A DNA stretch of 11,094 bases. Origin: Pseudomonadota bacterium. Its GTDB lineage: Bacteria; Pseudomonadota; Alphaproteobacteria; Elsterales; Elsteraceae. The position numbers and the translations under genes are program-made. Each line of letters starts with the position of its first letter. Positions within the stretch are counted from its first letter, which is position 1. The notes beneath the pieces are model-generated. The model was given only the letters and a program-made list of their open reading frames with translations, ran no database searches and was not told the origin of the DNA. Below are positions 1 to 6,596 of the stretch, piece by piece. The stretch spans positions 1 to 11,094 of the forward strand of contig JACQAI010000160.1 in the NCBI GenBank assembly GCA_016195115.1, written 5' to 3'.

Positions 1-208
1 GGCGCGCGATGTCGGGCACGCTCGCAGCATAGGCGAGGCCAATACCGAGCAGCAGACCGGACAGATAGCGGACGTGGCTGTCGACATCCGGCGAGCTACC
101 GCCGAATCCCGCGATGCCGCCGATCACCCCGGCGGCGCCGGCGGCAATCGGCACCAGGCTTCCGAGGCCCACCGCTGCTTGCAGCAAGCGTATTTCCCAG
201 CGTCGCAT
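1..208 (-). CDS. DUF4345-like membrane protein, N-terminal part (runs off left edge)
   Basis: This is an open minus-strand frame with no stop before the window edge, giving the first 69 residues. It starts MRRWEIRLLQ. A hydrophobic Ala/Gly-rich segment at about residues 8-34 is probably membrane-spanning. It is followed by VDSHVRYLSGLLLGIGLAYA at about 42-61, the start of a second membrane segment. The 'D-S-H-x-R-Y-L-S-G-L-L-L-G-I-G-L' stretch followed by 'PDI' is what I associate with DUF4345 small integral membrane proteins, whose function is unknown. The start at 208 is chosen because GAGGGA (minus-strand 218-213) sits about 4-5 bases upstream; an in-frame ATG at 220 has no good ribosome site. 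The Shine-Dalgarno overlaps the stop codon of the short frame ending at 217, which suggests that the two were translationally coupled. It is divergent from the main cluster and probably unrelated to it. The family call rests on recalled motif similarity only. Confidence 0.7.
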   Translation of the reverse strand, partial: MRRWEIRLLQAAVGLGSLVPIAAGAAGVIGGIAGFGGSSPDVDSHVRYLSGLLLGIGLAYAASVPDIAR

Positions 209-216
209 GTCATCCC

Positions 217-351
217 TCATCGCACGGGAAAGCGGTTCGCGAGGGCGAACCTCGGTCCCTTCGCCAGCATGACCTCGTCGACGATCCGGATCACGCCTGC
301 CGCGACGACCCTTTCCGCTTGACCATGGACATGCCCGACCTCAAGCTGCAT
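217..351 (-). pseudogene. Short unassigned reading frame, possible 3' remnant of a gene upstream of the DUF4345 gene
   Basis: This is a 44-codon minus-strand frame from an ATG at 351 to TGA at 219-217, with protein ends MQLEVGHVHG... and ...FALANRFPVR. Several things favour real coding descent. G/C dominates the third codon position over most of its length. Its product has a normal soluble-protein composition, with alternating hydrophobic and charged residues in the middle (VIRIVDEVMLAKG). Its stop overlaps the Shine-Dalgarno of the downstream DUF4345-like gene, as expected for operon partners. Against an intact gene, no ribosome site precedes the ATG and an in-frame TAG lies two codons further upstream. 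It may therefore be the C-terminal end of a gene whose 5' part was lost when the neighbouring cluster was joined here, or simply a chance frame. I do not recognise the family. Confidence 0.3.
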
Positions 352-355
352 AAGC

Positions 356-372
356 TATTCAGTCATCGAATA
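356..372. promoter_or_regulatory. Perfect TATTC-N7-GAATA dyad, candidate operator
   Basis: A 17-bp interrupted palindrome (TATTC, 7-base spacer AGTCATC, GAATA) lies 30 bp before the start codon of the first gene of the plus-strand cluster, in a locally AT-rich island within very GC-rich DNA. This is where an operator controlling the cluster would be expected. IclR-family proteins usually bind short AT-rich palindromes, and an IclR gene is the second gene downstream, so it is the natural candidate binder. No second copy is seen elsewhere in the window. Convincing -35/-10 hexamers at proper spacing could not be assigned on either strand. The dyad is seen directly; the operator role is inference. 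Confidence 0.35.
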
Positions 373-387
373 ACCAAAAAACAGCCC

Positions 388-396
388 AAGGGGAGG
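388..396 (+). promoter_or_regulatory. Strong ribosome binding site AAGGGGAGG
   Basis: This purine-rich site is complementary to the 16S 3' end and lies 5 bases before the ATG at 402. It fixes the start of the TctC-type receptor. Very similar GGGAGG or GGGGAGG sites precede the family 5 receptor (4101-4106) and the family 1 receptor (7475-7481), so all three exported receptors have strong initiation sites. The IclR gene and the two permeases have weak or no sites and appear to rely on coupling. Confidence 0.7.
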
Positions 397-401
397 ACCG
401 C

Positions 402-1376
402 ATGCCGAGGGCGACGACGTGCTTCGGCCTGGCGCTCGGCCTGGTTTCCTGGGCGCTCGCCGCGCCGGTTCAGGCGCAATCCTTCGGCAGCGCGCCGATC
501 ACCCTCGTGATGCCGTATCCGCCGGGCGGCCTGGGCGATTTCTTCGCGCGCACGTTCGGGCCGAAGCTCGGCGAGAGCATCGGTGCGACCGTGATCGTCG
601 ACAATCGGCCGGGCGCCAACGGCTCGATCGGCACCGCCATGGTCGCGCGCGCGCGGCCGGATGGGCACATGATCGCCTTCGTGCCGGCCAGCACGCTCAC
701 GACCAATCAATGGCTGATCAAGGATATGACGTTCGATCCGATCAAGGATCTGACGCCGCTGGCGGAAACCATGGTGGTGCCCAACGCGCTGGTGGTCCAC
801 CCGTCGCTCGCCGCCAAGACCGTGCCGGAGCTGTTCGCGCTGGCCCGCACCAAGCCGGGCGGGCTGAACTTCGCCTCGATGGGCATCGGCTCGAGCGGCC
901 ACCTGCAGGGCGTGATGATGAGCGCGATGGCGAATCTCCAGATGGTTCACGTCGCCTACAAGGGCTCCGGTCCGGCGCTCCAGGACCTGATCGCCGGCCG
1001 CGTCGAGGTGATGTTCGACAACCTGCCGTCGGTCATGCCGTTCATCCAGTCGGGCCAGGTGCGTGCCCTCGCGGTGACCAGCGCCGAACCGGCGCCGCAA
1101 GCGCCCGACGTGCCGCCGGTCGGCAAGTTCCTGCCCGGCTTCGAGGCGACGCCGTGGTTCGGCATCGTCGGGCCGGCCGGGATGTCGAAGGATCTGGTCG
1201 CCACGCTCAACGCGCACATCGTCCGCGCCGCCAAATCGCCCGAGGTGGTGAGCGCGCTGGAGGCCCGGGGCGCCCGCATCGTCACCAGCAGCGCCGAGGA
1301 CTTCGGCAAGCTGATCCGCGACGAGGCCGAGCAGATGCGCCACGTGATCAAGAACGCCAACATCACGCTGGACTAA
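402..1376 (+). CDS. Tripartite tricarboxylate transporter-type periplasmic substrate-binding protein (Bug/TctC family)
   Basis: This is a 324-residue protein of normal Bug/TctC length. A Sec signal peptide covers about residues 1-25: a basic start, then GLALGLVSWALA, with cleavage near APVQA/Q. Family hallmarks follow: MPYPPGGLGDFFAR at about 37-50 (ligand-loop region), DNRPGANGSIG at 67-77, the VVHPSLAAKTVPEL segment from 131, HVAYKGSGPALQDLIAGR at 183-200, and GQVRALAVTS in the C-terminal half. Members bind organic acids (citrate, dicarboxylates, aromatic acids) in the periplasm, and some act with sensors rather than transporters. No TctA or TctB membrane subunit is present, so this is an orphan receptor, which is common for the family. 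It is the first gene of the plus-strand cluster, and the IclR gene starts 4 bases after its stop. Ligand unknown. Confidence 0.93.
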   Translation: MPRATTCFGLALGLVSWALAAPVQAQSFGSAPITLVMPYPPGGLGDFFARTFGPKLGESIGATVIVDNRPGANGSIGTAMVARARPDGHMIAFVPASTLTTNQWLIKDMTFDPIKDLTPLAETMVVPNALVVHPSLAAKTVPELFALARTKPGGLNFASMGIGSSGHLQGVMMSAMANLQMVHVAYKGSGPALQDLIAGRVEVMFDNLPSVMPFIQSGQVRALAVTSAEPAPQAPDVPPVGKFLPGFEATPWFGIVGPAGMSKDLVATLNAHIVRAAKSPEVVSALEARGARIVTSSAEDFGKLIRDEAEQMRHVIKNANITLD

Positions 1377-1380
1377 CTCG

Positions 1381-2259
1381 ATGTCGTCTTCCTTGACCCA
1401 AGCACGGCGCCGCAAGGCGGTCGACCTCAAGCGTGCCGCCGAGCGCAGCGCGTCGACCGCCACGCGCGCGCGGCAGAACCAGGCTCCGGCGTCCCAGGTC
1501 GGGACCCTGCTGCGGGGTCTGTCGATCCTGAAGTGCTTCGCCGAGTCCAACGCGGAGCTCGGGGCCAGCGAGATCGCGCGGCTCACGCGCCTGCCGCAGC
1601 CGACGGTGTGGCGGCTCTGCCGGACGTTGCAGAACGAGGGCTACCTGGTCGCCGACCCGGGCGGCACGCGCTTCCGCCCGGGTGTCGCGGTGCTCGGCCT
1701 CGGCTTCGCCGTGCTCAGCCGCCTGAGCTTCGCCGAGCACGCGCGTCCCGATCTCATGCGCATCGCGACGGAATTTCAGGCGGTCGCCGGCATCGCGGCG
1801 CCGGAACGCTTCGCGATGCGCGTCATCCAGCGCGTCCAGTCGCCCGACGCCATGCTGATCTTCAACATCCGCCTGGCGCAGGCGTTTCCGATCGCCACCA
1901 GCAGCAGCGGCTGGGCCTATCTCGCGGCGCTCGACGAGCGCGCGCGGCGCGCCGTGATCGCCAACTTCGCCAAGGAGCAAAAGGACCTGTGGCGCAAAGC
2001 CCAGCGCGATTTCCAAACCGCGCTGGACACCTATCGGGACAGCGGCGTCCTGATCAACATCGGGACGTACTATCCGGGCATGTCGAGCATCTCGGTGCCG
2101 CTGGTGAGCCCGAAGACCGGATCGATCTTCAGCCTGTATTGCAGCGGCCTGTCGTCGCTGCTCACCCGCGACGTGCTGGCGAACAAGCTGGCGCCGCGAT
2201 TGAAGAAAGTCGCCGCGACCTTACGGCTCGCCTTGGAGGCGGAAGAGCCCATGACCTGA
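1381..2259 (+). CDS. IclR-family transcriptional regulator
   Basis: This is a 292-residue protein. A winged helix-turn-helix spans about residues 40-100: LLRGLSILKCFAES, then ASEIARLTRLPQPTVWRLCR as the HTH at about 62-81, then LQNEGYLV leading into the wing. An IclR effector-binding domain follows at about 115-285, including GVLINIGTYYPGMSSISVPL, the usual late conserved stretch of that domain. The first 39 residues form an Arg/Lys/Ala-rich tail (ARRRKAVDLKRAAERS), longer than in most family members. The start lies 4 bases after the receptor stop with no clear Shine-Dalgarno, so it is probably translated by coupling to the receptor gene. IclR proteins control acid and aromatic catabolism in response to small-molecule ligands. 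Being inside the cluster, it is probably autoregulated; the dyad at 356-372 is a candidate site. The family is clear; effector and direction of control are unknown. Confidence 0.93.
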   Translation: MSSSLTQARRRKAVDLKRAAERSASTATRARQNQAPASQVGTLLRGLSILKCFAESNAELGASEIARLTRLPQPTVWRLCRTLQNEGYLVADPGGTRFRPGVAVLGLGFAVLSRLSFAEHARPDLMRIATEFQAVAGIAAPERFAMRVIQRVQSPDAMLIFNIRLAQAFPIATSSSGWAYLAALDERARRAVIANFAKEQKDLWRKAQRDFQTALDTYRDSGVLINIGTYYPGMSSISVPLVSPKTGSIFSLYCSGLSSLLTRDVLANKLAPRLKKVAATLRLALEAEEPMT

Positions 2260-2292
2260 CGCGCCGTCGTGTCGGAGGGGATATCGAGGCTC

Positions 2293-3285
2293 ATGCAAAG
2301 CTACGCGATGCTGATCGAACAAACCGGCGGACCTGAGGTGATCCGTCGATCCGAGATTGATCTTGCCGCGCCCGGCCCCGACGAGGTGCTGATCAAGCAC
2401 ACGGCGATCGGCCTCAACTTCGTCGACATCTATTATCGCAGCGGCCAATTCGTCGGGCGCGATGCCCTGCCGCTGCCCGCCATCCTCGGCGTCCAAGGCG
2501 CCGGCATCGTCGAGCAGGTCGGCGCCCGTGTCGAGACGCTGCGGGTCGGCGACCGGGTCGGCTATGTCGGCACGCCGGGCGCCTGCGCCGACCGGCGCCT
2601 GATCCCGGCGCGCAAGCTCATCAGGCTGCCGGACGACATCACCGACGAATGCGCCGCCGCCGCGATGGTACGCGGTCTGGCGGCCGAGTACCTGCTGCGC
2701 CGCCTCTACAAGGTGCAGCCCGGGGAGACGGTCCTGATCCACGCCGTGACCGGCGGCGTCGGCCTGATCCTCTGCCAATGGGCCAAGGCGCTGGGCGCGA
2801 CGGTGATCGGCACCGTCAGCAGCGACGACAAGGCCGCGCTCGCCGCCGGCTATGGCTGCGACCATGCGGTGGTCCATACGCGCGGCGACTGGGTCGAGCG
2901 CGTGCTCGCGATCACCGACGGCGACGGCGTCGCGGTCGTCTATGATTCGATCGGCAAGGACACCTTCATGGACTCGCTGCGCTGTCTGCGCCGGCGCGGC
3001 ACGGCGATCAACTTCGGCACCGTCTCCGGACAGGTCGAGAATTTCGCGCTGCAGGCGCTGCTGCACAAATCCCTGACGGTATGTCGGCCGACCTTGCTGT
3101 CGTTCGTCGAGGACCGTGACGAATACGAGGCTGCGGCGGCGGACTTCTTCGATGTCGTCCGCCGCGGCATCGTCCGCATCCCGAACGCCCAACGCTACGA
3201 CCTGGAGGCTGCCGCGCAAGCGCATGCCGACTTCGAGCAGCGGCGCATGTCGGCGATGCCGGTTCTCATCCCGCGATCGGCGTAG
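2293..3285 (+). CDS. Quinone oxidoreductase-like protein (zinc-free MDR superfamily, QOR type)
   Basis: This is a 330-residue protein of the usual QOR length (about 325). The N-terminal catalytic fold has QTGGPEVI (10-17), GLNFVDIYYRSGQF (40-53) and LGVQGAGIVEQVG (65-77). The Rossmann cofactor domain starts at GETVLIHAVTGGVG (144-157); AVTGGVG corresponds to the AAAGGVG NADPH motif of QOR. The structural and catalytic zinc cysteines of alcohol dehydrogenases are absent, as expected for QOR. Family members reduce quinones or activated alkenes with NADPH. ATG 2293 is preferred because the protein then begins just before the conserved start (MQSYAMLIEQTGGPEV). GGAGGGG at 2274-2280 and GAGG at 2286-2289 lie upstream, at spacings of 12 and 3, neither ideal. 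An in-frame GTG at 2269 would add 8 residues but has no ribosome site. The gap to the IclR gene is 33 bp. Its role in the pathway is not evident. Confidence 0.9.
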   Translation: MQSYAMLIEQTGGPEVIRRSEIDLAAPGPDEVLIKHTAIGLNFVDIYYRSGQFVGRDALPLPAILGVQGAGIVEQVGARVETLRVGDRVGYVGTPGACADRRLIPARKLIRLPDDITDECAAAAMVRGLAAEYLLRRLYKVQPGETVLIHAVTGGVGLILCQWAKALGATVIGTVSSDDKAALAAGYGCDHAVVHTRGDWVERVLAITDGDGVAVVYDSIGKDTFMDSLRCLRRRGTAINFGTVSGQVENFALQALLHKSLTVCRPTLLSFVEDRDEYEAAAADFFDVVRRGIVRIPNAQRYDLEAAAQAHADFEQRRMSAMPVLIPRSA

Positions 3286-3309
3286 ACGGAAGATAGAGGA
3301 GGCGTTGCG

Positions 3310-4086
3310 ATGGCGAACAACGTGAAAAAACTTCTGGCGGCCGGCAAGGCCGTGATGAACGGCTGGCTCGTCATCCCGTCGGGCTTCTCGGCCGAGGTGA
3401 TGGCGCAGTGCGGCTTCGACTCGATCACGGTCGACATCCAGCACGGCCTGCACGACTACCAGTCGATGGTGCAGTGCTTCCAGGCCATGCAGGCGCATCC
3501 CGTCACGCCGCTGGCGCGGGTGACGTGGAACGAGCCGGGCACCCTCGGCAAGGTGCTGGACAGCGGCGCCATGGGCATCATCTGCCCGATGATCAACACC
3601 AAGCAGGATGCCGAGGCCTTCGTGTCGGCGTGCAAGTACCCGCCGCGCGGCACCCGCAGCAACGGCCCGGTGCGCGCCGCCATGTACGGCCCGGCGAGCG
3701 GCTACCAGGGCACGGCGAACGAGGAGACGTTGTGCATTCCGATCATCGAGACCAAGACCGCGGTCGACAACATCGATGCGATCCTCGACGTCGAGGGCAT
3801 CGCGGGCATCTATGTCGGCCCCTCCGACCTGAGCTTCTCGATGGGTCTGCCGCCGGTGCTCGACGTCGAGCTGCCGCAGATTTTGACGATCTTCGATGAG
3901 CTGCTCAAGAAATGCGCCAAGCGGAACATCTTCGCCGGCATCCACTGCGCCAGCGGCGCGTACGCCGCGCGCGCCATCGCCATGGGCTTCCGCATGGTCT
4001 CGGTGATGAACGACGCCCGCATGATGGCCGCCCACGCCACTTCCGTGGTCGCGCAGGTCCGCAAGGGCTCCAAGGGCGTCGCCTGA
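3310..4086 (+). CDS. HpcH/HpaI-type class II pyruvate aldolase
   Basis: This is a 258-residue protein of typical HpcH/HpaI length. These metal-dependent TIM-barrel enzymes cleave 2-keto-4-hydroxy acids (4-hydroxy-2-oxoheptanedioate, 2-keto-3-deoxy sugar acids) to pyruvate and an aldehyde. Active-site positions match E. coli HpaI closely: His45 in VDIQHG (general base), Arg70 in LARVTWNEP (pyruvate binding), Glu147 in PIIETKTA, and Asp173 in VGPSDLS (metal ligands, two less than HpaI numbering because of a short gap). The KYPPRGTRSNGP loop at 109-120 is also characteristic. GAGGAGG (about 3297-3303) precedes the ATG by about 6 bases, and the gap from the MDR gene is 24 bp. Together with the enolase-superfamily enzyme downstream it suggests a 2-keto-3-deoxy acid route. 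The exact aldehyde product cannot be told from sequence. Citrate lyase beta-type CoA-ester activity is less likely given the HpaI-like residues. Confidence 0.92.
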   Translation: MANNVKKLLAAGKAVMNGWLVIPSGFSAEVMAQCGFDSITVDIQHGLHDYQSMVQCFQAMQAHPVTPLARVTWNEPGTLGKVLDSGAMGIICPMINTKQDAEAFVSACKYPPRGTRSNGPVRAAMYGPASGYQGTANEETLCIPIIETKTAVDNIDAILDVEGIAGIYVGPSDLSFSMGLPPVLDVELPQILTIFDELLKKCAKRNIFAGIHCASGAYAARAIAMGFRMVSVMNDARMMAAHATSVVAQVRKGSKGVA

Positions 4087-4113
4087 CATCAGCTGCAAAA
4101 GGGAGGAACCGCC

Positions 4114-5697
4114 ATGAACGGTCCGACATTGAAGCGCCGCACGTTTCTTGCCGGCGCCGCCGCAACGCTCGCCGCGCCGGCCGTCGCGCAACCCGCCAAG
4201 ACCGCGACCTTGCGCTTTGTGCCACAGGCCAACCTGACCTTGCTCGATCCGGTCCTGACGACGGCGCTGGTCACCAACAACCACGCCCACTACGTCTTCG
4301 ACATGCTCTATTCGTTTGCCGCCGACAGCGTCCCGAAGCCGCAGATGGCCGCGGGCGCCGAGGTCTCCGCCGATGGCCGGACCTGGAAGATCGGCCTGCG
4401 CGACGGCCTCAAGTTCCACGACGGCACACCCGTGCTGGCGCGCGACTGCGCCGCCTCGATCGCACGCTGGGCCAAGCGCGAGCCGATCGGCCAGCTGCTC
4501 GACAAGGTGGTCGACAGCTACGGCAGCGCCGACGACAAGACGATCGAGCTCAAGCTGAAGAAGCCGTTTCCGCTGCTCCTGACGGCGATCGGCAAGCCCG
4601 ACAGCTCGCTGCCCTTCATGATGCCCGAGCGCCTCGCCCAGACCGATCCGGCCAAGCAGGTCACCGAGATGGTCGGCTCCGGCCCCTACAAGTTCGTCGC
4701 CGCCGAATTCAGGACCGGCGATCGGGTCGTCTACGAGAAGAACGACGCCTACGTCCCGCGCAGCGAGGCGCCGGACTGGGGCACCGGTGCCAAGATCGCC
4801 CATTTTCCCCGCATCGAGTGGCGCATCATCCCCGACCCCACGACCGCCGCCGCCGCGCTGCAGAACGGCGAGGTCGACTGGTGGGAGCAGCCTTTGTCAG
4901 ACCTGTTTCCGACCTTGGCCAAGGACCGCAACATCAACCTCGAGATCGACAACCCCAAGGGCCGCTACTCGCTGATCCGCTTCAATACCCGCCAGGCCCC
5001 GTTCAACGACCCCCGCCTGCGCCGCGCCATTCGCCTCGGCGTCAAGCAGGAGGACTACATGCGCGCCACCTTCGGCAACGACACCAGCCTGTGGCGCACC
5101 TGCCGGTCGGCGTTCCCATGCGACACGCCGTACGAGCTCGACCAATCCGCCGACATGCCGGGCGATTACGACGCCGCCCGCAAGGCGCTCAAGGACGCCG
5201 GCTACGCGGGCCAGCGGGTCGTGCTCATGAACCCGACCGACTTCCCGGCGATCCGCCCACTCGGCCTGGTCACCGCCGACATGCTCAAGCAGATCGGTAT
5301 GACCGTCGACCTCCAGGAGATGGACTGGGGCACGCTGGTCCAACGCCGCGCCAGCCAAGAGCCAGTGGACAAAGGCGGCTGGAGCATCTTCTGCACCTAC
5401 GGTCCGTCGCTCGGCTACAGCAACCCGGCGACGTCCGGGATCATGCGCGGCCAAGGCCTCGCCGGCTGGTTCGGCTGGTACGAAAGCGCCAAGGTGGAAC
5501 AACTCGTCCAGGACTGGCTCGACGCGCCGGACGCCGGCCGCCAGAAGGCGCTCGCCACCGAGCTGGCGCGCCTCACGATGGACGAGGTGCCCTACGTCGG
5601 CCTCGGCCAGTGGTTCGGCAAGACCGCCTATCGCAAGAGCATCACGGGCGTCATGCAGGGCATGGCGCCCTATCCGTGGAACGTCAGGCCGGCGTGA
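4114..5697 (+). CDS. ABC transporter substrate-binding protein, family 5 (peptide/nickel type), Tat-exported
   Basis: This is a 527-residue protein with the usual SBP_bac_5 length. The N-terminus has a twin-arginine signal (KRRTFLAG at about 7-14, Ala-rich core, cleavage near AVAQ). Family landmarks include LRDGLKFHDGTPVLARD at about 95-111, the GSGPYKFVAAE segment, FNTRQAPFNDPRLRRAI in the second lobe, and a Cys pair in TCRSAFPCDTPY. Members bind oligopeptides, nickel chelates, or, in many soil bacteria, sugars and opine-like compounds. It has the strong site GGGAGG 7 bases before the ATG. The next gene starts within its stop codon (GTGA overlap), so it is translationally tied to a MalF-type permease rather than to the DppB/DppC-type permeases that usually accompany this family. 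That pairing is unusual. A true peptide substrate is therefore doubtful. Confidence 0.92.
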   Translation: MNGPTLKRRTFLAGAAATLAAPAVAQPAKTATLRFVPQANLTLLDPVLTTALVTNNHAHYVFDMLYSFAADSVPKPQMAAGAEVSADGRTWKIGLRDGLKFHDGTPVLARDCAASIARWAKREPIGQLLDKVVDSYGSADDKTIELKLKKPFPLLLTAIGKPDSSLPFMMPERLAQTDPAKQVTEMVGSGPYKFVAAEFRTGDRVVYEKNDAYVPRSEAPDWGTGAKIAHFPRIEWRIIPDPTTAAAALQNGEVDWWEQPLSDLFPTLAKDRNINLEIDNPKGRYSLIRFNTRQAPFNDPRLRRAIRLGVKQEDYMRATFGNDTSLWRTCRSAFPCDTPYELDQSADMPGDYDAARKALKDAGYAGQRVVLMNPTDFPAIRPLGLVTADMLKQIGMTVDLQEMDWGTLVQRRASQEPVDKGGWSIFCTYGPSLGYSNPATSGIMRGQGLAGWFGWYESAKVEQLVQDWLDAPDAGRQKALATELARLTMDEVPYVGLGQWFGKTAYRKSITGVMQGMAPYPWNVRPA

Positions 5698-6596
5698 CGG
5701 GCAGCCCGGGGGTCTTGGCTTGGCGCTCGATCCCCGATCGGCTCGATCGCCATTTCATCCAGGCCGCGGTGCTGCCGACGCTGCTCGTCATGGTGTGCGT
5801 GTTCGGCCTGCCGCTGGCGTTTTCCTTCTATCTCAGTTTCACGGGATGGGGGCTCGACCAGCCGCTGTTCACCGGACGCTTCGTCGGCCTGGCGAACTAC
5901 GAGGATCTGCTGAGCGACCCGGCGTTCACCGGCGCGCTCGGCAAGACCTTCGGCTACACCGCCGCGACGGTGGCGGCGCAGATGCTGCTCGGGCTGGGGA
6001 TCGCGCTGCTGCTGAACGTCGATCTGCCGGGGATGCGCGTCTTCCGGACCGCGTTGATCGTGCCCATGATGGTCACGCCGATCGTCGGGGCGCTGTGCTG
6101 GAAGCTGCTGCTCGATCCCAGCCACGTCGTGCTCAACCAGTGGATCGGCCAGCAGATCGTCTGGCTCGGCCGCACCGACACGGCGCTCGGCGCGATCTGG
6201 GTGGTCGGCGTGTGGCAGAACACGACCTACGTCACCCTGATCCTGCTGGCCGGACTGCGGTCGCTGCCGTCCGATCCGTTGGAGGCGGCCCTGATCGACG
6301 GCGCCAGCCGGCGGCAGGCGCTCTGGCACGTCACCCTGCCGCTGCTGCGGCCGTATCTGCTGGTCGCGCTGCTGCTGCGCACGATTTTCGAGTTCCGCGC
6401 CTTCGACAACATCTACGCGATGACCGGCGGCGGCCCGGCGAACGCCACCATGGTGCTGTCGATGTACACCTACCTGATGTCGTTCGTGCAGTTCGACTTC
6501 AGCCTCGGCGCCGCCGCGGCGTGGCTGATGCTGCTGATGTCGATGGCGATGTGCCTGTTCTTCATCGCCGCGATCCGGCGACCGCAGGCGCTGTGA
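5694..6596 (+). CDS. ABC transporter permease, MalF/UgpA-type (binding-protein-dependent, sugar class)
   Basis: This is a 300-residue inner-membrane protein with about six hydrophobic segments. The first covers about residues 22-50 (AAVLPTLLVMVCVFGLPLAF), and the last is near 270-294. The cytoplasmic EAA loop, which docks the ATPase, is EAALIDGASRRQALWHVTLP at 197-216, with the conserved E-A-A, G203 and L215-P216. FDNIYAMTGGGPANAT at about 237-252 is typical of the MalF/UgpA/LacF class. The GTG at 5694 is chosen because it overlaps the preceding TGA (GTGA, 4 bases), a common coupled arrangement, and gives a normal family length. No strong Shine-Dalgarno is seen. The frame is open far upstream on this strand, but that part only shadows the preceding gene. 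It overlaps the next permease by one base (TGATG). Confidence 0.92.
   Translation: MTGSPGVLAWRSIPDRLDRHFIQAAVLPTLLVMVCVFGLPLAFSFYLSFTGWGLDQPLFTGRFVGLANYEDLLSDPAFTGALGKTFGYTAATVAAQMLLGLGIALLLNVDLPGMRVFRTALIVPMMVTPIVGALCWKLLLDPSHVVLNQWIGQQIVWLGRTDTALGAIWVVGVWQNTTYVTLILLAGLRSLPSDPLEAALIDGASRRQALWHVTLPLLRPYLLVALLLRTIFEFRAFDNIYAMTGGGPANATMVLSMYTYLMSFVQFDFSLGAAAAWLMLLMSMAMCLFFIAAIRRPQAL

Noticed and set aside
319..324. TTGACC as a -35 box for the cluster
   Set aside because: No -10-like hexamer lies 16-18 bases downstream; the nearest AT-rich candidates are at 23 bases or more.
363..1586. 407-codon minus-strand frame over the TctC gene
   Set aside because: Its translation is Arg/His-rich and lacks domains, while the opposite strand encodes an intact receptor with a signal peptide.
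2269..2292. GTG start for the QOR-like gene
   Set aside because: It has no ribosome site, and the eight extra residues precede the region where family members begin.
2221..4803. 860-codon open frame on the minus strand
   Set aside because: It is antisense to the QOR-like, aldolase and family 5 receptor genes, with Arg/His/Asp-rich low-complexity translation typical of the complement of high-GC coding DNA. The plus-strand genes have clear motifs and ribosome sites.
3912..6596. 894-codon plus-strand frame read as a single protein
   Set aside because: Only its last 300 codons (from GTG 5694) encode a membrane protein; the rest is an out-of-frame shadow of the aldolase and family 5 receptor genes.
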